Positions 57,361 through 64,000 of a stretch of 64,000 bases of DNA are shown here, one piece after another. Each line of letters begins with the position of its first letter. The stretch's first letter is position 1. Source of the DNA: Pagrus major. Its lineage: Eukaryota > Chordata > Actinopteri > Spariformes > Sparidae. The stretch is from NCBI RefSeq assembly GCF_040436345.1, contig NC_133238.1:3695267-3759266 (forward strand). The letters run 5' to 3'. Under the pieces are notes generated by a model. That model did no database searches. It was not told the origin of the DNA and was given only the letters and a program-made list of their open reading frames with translations. The position numbers and the translations under genes are program-made.

Positions 57361-58146
57361 GAAGGTTCTCTGTCATCCAGGTCATGATAATTGTAGGTGC
57401 TGTATTGTAGACAACTGGACTTGTTTCAGTTTCTTGAAGACGATTCACCTCTCATCCAGGAGGCTTCTTAAGTTCTAACTAACTGGAGGGGAGCTGCAGG
57501 CTTTTACACTGTGTGGGAGTTAGAGTAGTTAGGGCCACTTGTGGGTTGTCGACTTAAACGGCCTTCATGTGGTTTGCTAGTGCCAGGGAGGGAACTCAGT
57601 ACTGCATTGTAGGTGGGTGATAAGTAATGTCGCAGGTCACCTCCTCTGTTCAAAGACAGATTGTTTTGAAGGAGTAGTAAAAGAATCCATCTATGTCAAA
57701 CTGGAACGACCGTCTTCTTTGGACAAGATGTTTACATTGTTGTCCTCAAAGGAATGATTTTTCTCCTTCAGATGTTTATGGAGAGGTTGTTTTGTCTCCC
57801 CAACATACAAATCTGTGCAGTCCTGACTGCATTGAACAGCATAAACTACATTACTCTGTTTATGCCTGGGTGTTTGGTCCTTAGGATGGACAAGTTTCTG
57901 CCTCAGTGTGTTGGTAGGTTTAAAGTCAACTGGGATATGATGTTTATTGAGCATCCATGTAGAGGTTGGCCACTATTAGCACGACTGTACCATGGGCTCA
58001 CTGGTGTCCCTGTCTGTAGAAACCGTCACTGTACTGGAAGTAGGTGGTCGTCAGACAGACGTCACGTAAGGCTCAAATGTGGTTGGGGGTGAAGTTGGTT
58101 CTGCTGGACAGTAGGCTGTACTGTAGCAGGCGTTTCTTCACCATCC
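57361..58146 (-). mobile_element. Penelope-like element, minus-strand copy with GIY-YIG
   Basis: Reading minus from 58146: RMVKKRLLQYSLLSSRTNFT, then RDVCLTTTYFQYSDGFYRQG and VLIVANLYMDAQ, which are RT finger and palm-entry blocks with stops. The catalytic part is deleted and the frame at 57954-57691 follows at once with VDFKPTNTLRQKLVHPKDQT, SNVVYAVQCSQDCTDLYVGE and TKQPLHKHLKEKNHSFEDNN. The YVGETKQ...H block is a GIY-YIG nuclease. The stretch 57361-57690 is the element's non-coding terminus. It belongs to a different Penelope family from the one at 6.8 kb. Confidence 0.85.
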
Positions 58147-58588
58147 TAAAATCATAACACTCAACACCACATCAAAAACTCACCGGATTTTGCCAACAAG
58201 GTGAGAGAAATAACACTAGACCCAGATGAAACAATGCATCTTCTGATGTTGCATCCCTTTTTACATGTGTTCCCACTCAAGAAGCGAATAAGATGGTGAA
58301 GAAACGCCTGCTACAGGACAGGACTCTGTCCAGCAGAACCAACTTAACCCCAGACCACATTTGGGCCTACTTATCACCCACCTACAGTGCAGTACTGAGT
58401 TCTCTCCCCAGACAGCTTAACCATTCACACCTGGGCTCACCTAGCCCTAGCAACCCACATGAAGGCCGGTTAAGTCAATGACCCACAAGTGGCCCTGACG
58501 ACTCTGAAACTCAGAGCTCACACGTCCTTGACGACTCTGTAAGGACACTCCCACACAGTTTAAAAGCCTGCACCTAGAACTCTATTGT
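58147..58588 (+). mobile_element. Penelope-like element, plus-strand partner copy
   Basis: Plus-strand reading gives FANKVREITLDPDETM (about 58183-58233), an interrupted finger block, and NKMVKKRLLQDRTLSSRTNL with TPDHI (about 58287-58365). Immediately after, 58378-58575 is the inverted counterpart of 57480-57620: both carry CACATGAAGGCC-type, CCACAAGTGGCCCT and CACACAGTxTAAAAGCCTG sequence. This copy thus lacks all of RT palm, thumb and GIY-YIG. Head-to-head with the minus copy it forms a large inverted repeat. Confidence 0.8.
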
Positions 58589-58589
58589 A

Positions 58590-58862
58590 AAAAATGCTAA
58601 TCAGTGTCCCAGAGCCCAAAGTGACATCTTCAAATTGCTTCTCTTGTCTAACAAACAGTCCAAAACCCAAAGACTCTTCATTTACTATCATAAATGACAA
58701 AGGCAAGCAGAAAATCCTCCATTTAAGAAGCCAAGACAAGCAAAAGTTTGACATTTTTCCTTTAGGTCTTTTTTGTTTGTTTTAAATGATTAAATCAATC
58801 ATCAAAATAGTTTGCAATTAATTTTCTTTGCATCAACAATCGATTGATCATTTCAACTCTGC
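58590..58862. mobile_element. hAT-type MITE relative, truncated on the left
   Basis: Resembles 47620-47873: CAAAACCCAAAGA, TTTACTATCATAAA, AAGAAGCCAAGACAAG, TCATCAAAATAGTTTGCAAT and a terminal CATCAACAATCGATTGATCA. Its left part is replaced by the Penelope-like element, suggesting that element inserted into it. Confidence 0.65.
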
Positions 58863-59930
58863 TAGACACATTTTTGATGTTTGGAAAGATCCAGACTATT
58901 GGTTTCCCCCCACACTTTGACTCTTTATGGTAAGCCAACAATCTCTTGAGTCTAGCTTGATAAAGAAAAACAGATGTGAGAGCATTAATCTTTTAATCCA
59001 ACTCCTGTGCAAAACAGCTATACCCTTTGGTTAGTAATTCAAATGAAAAAAAATGTTTCTCAGAATTCTCAAATGGAATTTTATTGTTGGTAGTTTCTGG
59101 AATTCCATCACATACCTGCAGGACTGCAAAGGGTCAAAACCAGAAAGTTAAGAGTATGGTAGCACGCACTTTACAAATACTCTACAATTCACTTCCCTCA
59201 ACAGTTCTTTCTTCAACTTGTCACTCACTATATGGCCATGACCAACTACAGATTATTGCTCTTTTCTGAGAGCCCCTTACACTGCTACCTTCAGGGCTAA
59301 GAACCGTTCAGCAAACATTTCATTTCCTTTCAACAGCTATCTGGAAGGCTATGGAGGAAAGCTGCTTAAATCAATGTCAACTCTCTTAGACAACGAAGAT
59401 GTAAATTTACTAGCTATCTATATTTTCTAGAGTTAGCCACTTAACATGCCATTCCTTTTGAAACATACCCTCTGAGTCAGACAGAGGCCAATTCCCCCCA
59501 GGTAACACTGGGAACACTGAACGAGAAAAGAAAAAAAGTAAAAATATATTTATAAAAAAAAAAAATTCACAGGAGACGGGCAGCGATCACCCAGTGTGCA
59601 TTTCCACCTCACTCAATTGCTCAGTCCATTAGAATGTCCTGTCCCCATTACCCACATGATGGCCCTTTGAGCCTGACTGTCCAATGAGTTTGCGTTGGGG
59701 GACTAGGAGAATGAGTCCCTCTGGATGCGAAGTCAAACATCAGGGAATGGTTGGAAACAAGACATCCAGATAAAGGACATGGAACTGTGAGAAGATGGGG
59801 ATGACTGACACTTTACTCTCATTCCCATTTCCTTGGATACAGGGTTAAGTCTTTGAGGTGGATGGCCAATGTCCTCCATTGTCATAAATATCCAACCTGC
59901 TCCCCCAGTCAGCTGAATATAAGTGGACTT
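58863..59930. other. ipo5 distal 3' region or intergenic, no gene seen
   Basis: No exon-like frame. A TTTATT at about 59079 (AATAAA on minus) and an A-rich tract at 59535-59568 could relate to the ipo5 3' end, unproven. Confidence 0.4.
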
Positions 59931-59940
59931 ATATAATAGT

Positions 59941-59975
59941 AGGGTGGGGGGGTGGTGGTGGTGGTGGTGGTGGGG
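59941..59975. repeat. GGT/GGTG microsatellite
   Basis: Run of GGTGGT units following a G-rich stretch, about 35 bases; likely length-variable. Confidence 0.85.
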
Positions 59976-60105
59976 GTGAAGCCGGCGTCCTTACACACTA
60001 CAAATCAGAGCAGGAGGAAGAAGAGGGAGTGTATGGAGGAGATCCAGGAACTCAACTTTTCTTCATGGGCTTTTTAATAGAGTGGGGAGGTGATGGGGCC
60101 GAGGC

Positions 60106-63100
60106 TCAGGCAGTATTAAGTAGGTCCTGTATGGCTTTCTGCTGCGTCTCGTTCAGTGTTGATACACACTGTGTCCATAATCCTGCTGACACCTAGGGAC
60201 AAGACAAAAGGGTAAACCTCTAAACCACTTCATACAGTTAAAGACTGATTTATGGCAGGCCACTCAACAGAAATGTATTTTCTATTCTAAAACACAATGC
60301 AAACATGGTTCTTGCTTCTGCCTCATCTTTGGTCTGAACATGGCTTTAAAAGCAAAGACATGCGACTTCTTGCAATTTGTCAGAGTTGTGAATAAGAGGC
60401 AGGCGGAGAGCAAAGGCACGTCAAGTGTGTGTGTGTTCTGACTTATGCCACTTTTGGGGACAACACCAGAGTCAAGTCTGCATTTGCATTAAAATACTTA
60501 GTAGCCCAAGTCTGCGGTCTTCCCCTGCAGACTTTTGCAGTTTTCCTGCAGAATTGGGCCACTTTTGAAGTGTTGAAGGTTAGACATATTTTCATGCAAA
60601 TGCAGTCTTGACCCTGGTATTTGTCCCCTAAAAGTCAGACCATACACAACCCTGCTCGCTGTGTCTAAACAAGGCAGTCTGACTCTCGCGTGGCCAGACT
60701 GGCTATCCAAAACAAAAAAACAGAGAAGCTCAATAATAATAAAACGCACAGAGAGAGTCTGACATCGCTCTCTGCTCAGGACATCTTTACTAAACTATAT
60801 ATTTACATAGCAAATAACTGTTGTTCATTCAAACTGATGAGGTTTTCCCCTTTCCTCTGTCCAAAACTGCCATTTCAAGTTTGTAACCCATTTAAAAATG
60901 TGCAATATGTAAGACTTTTAGTTAGAAACATTCAGATGTTAAATAAACCCATCAACAGAATGTGAAGAACCAACTAGCCCATTAACTGAGTAAACACTAA
61001 AACTGCCCCAATGCTCTGAGCTCCTAGTCTGCAATGCTAGCTCAGCAGCTAGTGATGAAATTCAATATTACCCGTCTTCAACTCGTAGCAATTTTTTCAT
61101 CTTATTTTTTTTATTTATTTATTTTAAAAATCGGCACAACCCTTGGACAGCCCTAGCTGGAATCCAAATCCAGATGTAGTTTCATGGCACAATGACAGTG
61201 ATGGCTCACCTGTACTTGACGGATGACATTTGCCAGCCGTTTGCTGCAAGCATCTTCACTCTTGACTGATTCATTTGCAACTCCGTCTGCGATGATGAGG
61301 AAAATTTTAGGCAGGTTGGAGTTGTCTGGTCCGAGAACAATGGGGTTGTTGCTGTAGAGAAAAAAAACAGACAGCAGTTTGGTCATCCTCTAGTTTATAA
61401 GAGGCATCTCCACTTCAACAAATAAGGGGGCAAATAAGGTGGATGTACCTTTCAATGAGGTCACACAGGAAGTCAAATGTGTGGACAGCCTCCTCTTTGT
61501 CCTCGTTGAGTGGTAGCCAGCTGAGCCAATGGGGAAGGATTTCGTTGACATTAACACACTCTGGCCTAAACCTCATGACCTTTCCAACTGCAGAGATGCA
61601 GTTTTCTGTAGCATTGACGTTCTCCTTGGAGCGTGAGTCAGCCGCTTGAATGACTCTAACCAGCAGGGGGATGGCCTCTGGACCAAAGAAACAGCCAAAG
61701 ACATCATCCAGTTAACCCAAGACAATGAACTGCAACAACATCTGCATCTCCAGTAAAGGCCAATGCCATGCCATACCTGTACAGAATGGGCGGTAGTTCT
61801 CTCCTCCATACTGAGCCATGACACCAACACCATAGGCGGCTGCCTGCCGAACCTCAGGGCTCGAGTCTCCAAGTGACTGCACCATTGGTCGCAGGAAGTA
61901 CTCGGCGTATTTAAAAGACAAGGGGCTGCAGTGCTCTACGACATCGTCAAAGATGCAGAGACCCCACTGTCTGTCAGCCCACGGCCTGTTGGGACACTAC
62001 AGACAAGAAAAACAGACATTCAGAAAAACTTCACAATTAGCCAATGAATAGACTAATCATTAGTGGCAGTTCTTATATTTTCCATTGTCAATTAATCTGT
62101 TGATTACTTTCTTGATTCATTGATTAGTTATTGGGTCTATAAAAAGGTCAGTTTTCGGGACCCACTGATTGACATTTTCACGATTTTCCAACATAAATAC
62201 TTCAAATGTCTTGTTTTGTCCACAACCCAAACATATTCAGTTTACCGTTAGAGGAAGAAAGAAACCAGAATATAATCACAAGATGGAATCACTTTTTTGT
62301 TTTTACAAAATTACTCACTGACTAATAGCATCTATTTTGAATTGATTAATAGTTTTCAGCAACTATTTTGATAATAAATAAAATAATTCTGTTTCCAGCT
62401 TCTCAAATAAGGATGCAACGCTTTTTTGTGTATTACTAGTGCAGTGCCTGTTCAAAATGTTCCCATTCAAGTAGTGACCAAAAGCAAACTACTTCACACT
62501 CCTGATACACTGATAGCAGAGGGTTATCAAAATTTGTAATGTTAAAACTGATATTAGCTGATACCTTGTTAACCAGTGCCTATACTTCAGCCTGGCTCGT
62601 AGCTGGTAACTCGTGTTTAATCTCAGTTCTTCCAGAAGTTGTGTTAAGGTTTCCTATTATAGAATATACATTCTTTTGAGTGAGATGTGTTTCTAAAACT
62701 CCTGGATATGTGATGTAATGTGTATTGAATAATCAGTATTATGACTAACACCATCTAATGGTCTTTTAGTGAGTTTACATTTTTGTCCTTTGAATTTTAG
62801 TGAAAATACAGAGAAAAATGTGTATAATAAGACTGATGTGAAAAAAACGAAGTACTTACTATTAGCTGAACAATTAGCTGCAGCAGCTGTTCAAACCATG
62901 GCAGCACCTTCTCTTTGTAACTACTGAACACAGAGTGCAAGATGTCCGACACTTTGGTCAGGATGTACACGTCGTTCTCATCCTGTAGGATGAAAGTGGG
63001 CTCATATTGTATTATTCAAAAAATTGCGCCTCAACAATCATGGGCCAACATAATTTGAGTTTTTAGCTCAAGCTCTTCTACTGAGGTAAAAATATTTACC

Positions 63101-63846
63101 TCATCCTGTAATGTTTCCTCCACCTGCTCATCATAGTCTTCATCCTGTCTCTTAGCTGTGAAAGACAAACAAGTGTCCACACACAGACACTTCCTTGTAT
63201 TAACTGAGCCCGTCATCCTCAAGTAATGCAAAGAAACACATGCAGGCATTGGAAAGAGAATGTTGTTAGGAATGAGGTGTGAGGGCAGATTTATTACTGA
63301 TGACAATTCAAATCTTTAAGAGTTTGGGATGACTGACTGTGCCCAAGCTGGATTCATGTGAGAAGAGCACCCGGGTTTAAATCAAAGAATTAAGGAGTGT
63401 TTTTTTGTTTTTTTGGGGGGGAAATTGGTATCAAAGACTCACCCTGTCTGAGCTCCTGGTTCTTAAAATGCTCCTCCAGTTTTCCCTTTAAAATGCCACC
63501 CAGCTCTTCAAAATGTTCGTTGCTCAGACAGCCATCTCCCATCAACTCAATGCACTTTAACAGGAAAGACAAAGTCCCATGAGTCACAGACCTGGTTTCT
63601 AAATGACCTTAAATATATTCAAATATTCAATGACAATGGTAATGCTAACAAGGAACGGGAAAAAAACAGTTACCTTGGCAAAAGAGTGCATGATCTCCGA
63701 CAGGACGTCTGAGTCTGGCTCAGTGCCAATGGACTTGATTAGAGCGTCACACATGAAGTGCCACATCTGGGTGAGGTACTCTGGGCCTCGAACCCGTGCA
63801 CACTCCAGCAGCAGGGGCATGGACTCAGCGGCTGCCACCCGCACAC
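60106..63846 (-). CDS. ipo5: Importin-5 (karyopherin beta-3), C-terminal part; gene continues beyond the window
   Basis: Eight exons on minus: 63846-63674, 63554-63443, 63155-63100, 62982-62860, 61996-61777, 61677-61449, 61351-61210, 60192-60106 with stop. They sum to 1142 bp plus one base from the upstream exon, giving 380 residues, all phases consistent. Residues include [55 protein letters not shown] (acidic loop), [40 protein letters not shown] and [20 protein letters not shown]. It ends [20 protein letters not shown] then LNTA. From recall the match is IPO5 rather than RANBP6 or IPO4. The protein is a HEAT-repeat nuclear import receptor that carries ribosomal proteins and histones through the pore under RanGTP control. 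It lies tail to tail with atg13. Confidence 0.93.
62060..62385. mobile_element. hAT-type MITE relative in an ipo5 intron
   Basis: Diverged relative of 47556-47873: TTATTGGGTCTATAAAAAGG, TGTCTTGTTTTGTCCACAAC, CATATTCAGTTTACCGTTAG and a terminal TTTTCAGCAACTATTTTG. Same orientation as the copy in atg13. Ends are eroded and no duplication was found. Confidence 0.65.
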
Positions 63847-63865
63847 GTGAGCCAATTAAGGAAAT
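63847..63865 (-). other. ipo5: Probable U12-type (AT-AC) 3' splice site and branch point in ipo5
   Basis: The coding homology of ipo5 begins exactly at GT-GTG-CGG (…G|VRVAAAES), yet the preceding intron dinucleotide is AC, not AG. Immediately upstream, on the minus strand, is TTTCCTTAATTGGCTCAC. TTCCTTAAT is a near-ideal U12 branch-point sequence and lies about 10 bases from the AC, the spacing expected for minor-spliceosome introns. No AG occurs between the branch site and the coding start. The 5' splice site (expected ATATCC) lies beyond the window. Confidence 0.7.
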
Positions 63866-64000
63866 ATCAAACACCATCATCAAGTCCTGAGATCCCCTCT
63901 TCTCCCAGGACTGACTGCTAAAATCTATTCAACTGCATGCACAGAGCAAAAGACACCTCATTACTTTAACATGTGTGCTTAGGGTTTTTCTTCCATGGAT

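Noticed and set aside
63883..63950. Extension of the ipo5 exon upstream through [14 protein letters not shown] using the CTCAG at about 63890
   Set aside because: Those residues do not resemble the importin-5 sequence expected before VRVAAAES, whereas the U12-type AC junction fits phase and homology exactly.

Overview
The window looks like nuclear DNA of a ray-finned (teleost) fish. It carries compact vertebrate genes with small GT-AG introns, set in AT-rich, transposon-dense sequence with families typical of fish: L2-like and I/Nimb-like LINEs, Ty3/gypsy fragments, Penelope-like elements with GIY-YIG domains, Tc1, Harbinger, and hAT and piggyBac MITEs.

Layout. 1-29.7 kb holds no host exon I can find. 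It is a pile of repeats: LINE and gypsy fragments (0-5 kb), a Penelope-like element (6.8-8.1 kb), two large arrays of one 13-bp minisatellite (11.24-15.07 and 17.55-20.57 kb) separated by a decayed Harbinger transposon, an I/Nimb-like LINE (20.9-24.7 kb) interrupted by a solo LTR with a perfect 5-bp target duplication, and a gypsy remnant (25-26.5 kb). At 29756-29839 (minus) sits one clean 84-bp exon of a calcium-channel beta subunit gene, closest to cacnb4. A possible first coding exon lies at 36025-36177 in a GC-rich stretch. The left 29.7 kb is therefore probably intron of that gene. 30-41 kb holds an L2-like LINE, a tRNA-type SINE, a LINE tail, a large inverted repeat around a Tc1 remnant, and a piggyBac-like MITE.

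41-54 kb is the gene core. harbi1 (minus, six coding exons, 346 aa) and atg13 (plus, seventeen coding exons, 541 aa) are head to head, which I recall is also their arrangement in other vertebrates. Both reading frames close exactly across every predicted splice. atg13 encodes the HORMA-domain subunit of the ULK1 autophagy kinase complex. harbi1 is a domesticated Harbinger transposase, so the window holds both a decayed Harbinger transposon and its tamed host relative. From 60.1 kb to the right edge is the 3' part of ipo5 (importin-5, minus), tail to tail with atg13. Its leftmost visible coding boundary has the hallmarks of a U12-type AT-AC intron end.

The very long open frames at 11.2-15.4 and 17.5-20.6 kb are not genes. 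They follow arithmetically from a 13-bp repeat with no stop codon in any forward frame. The most notable items are the minisatellite's higher-order structure and its Harbinger interruption, the probable U12 acceptor in ipo5, the Asp in place of the third catalytic Glu in HARBI1, the head-to-head Penelope pair, and the isolated cacnb4 exon.
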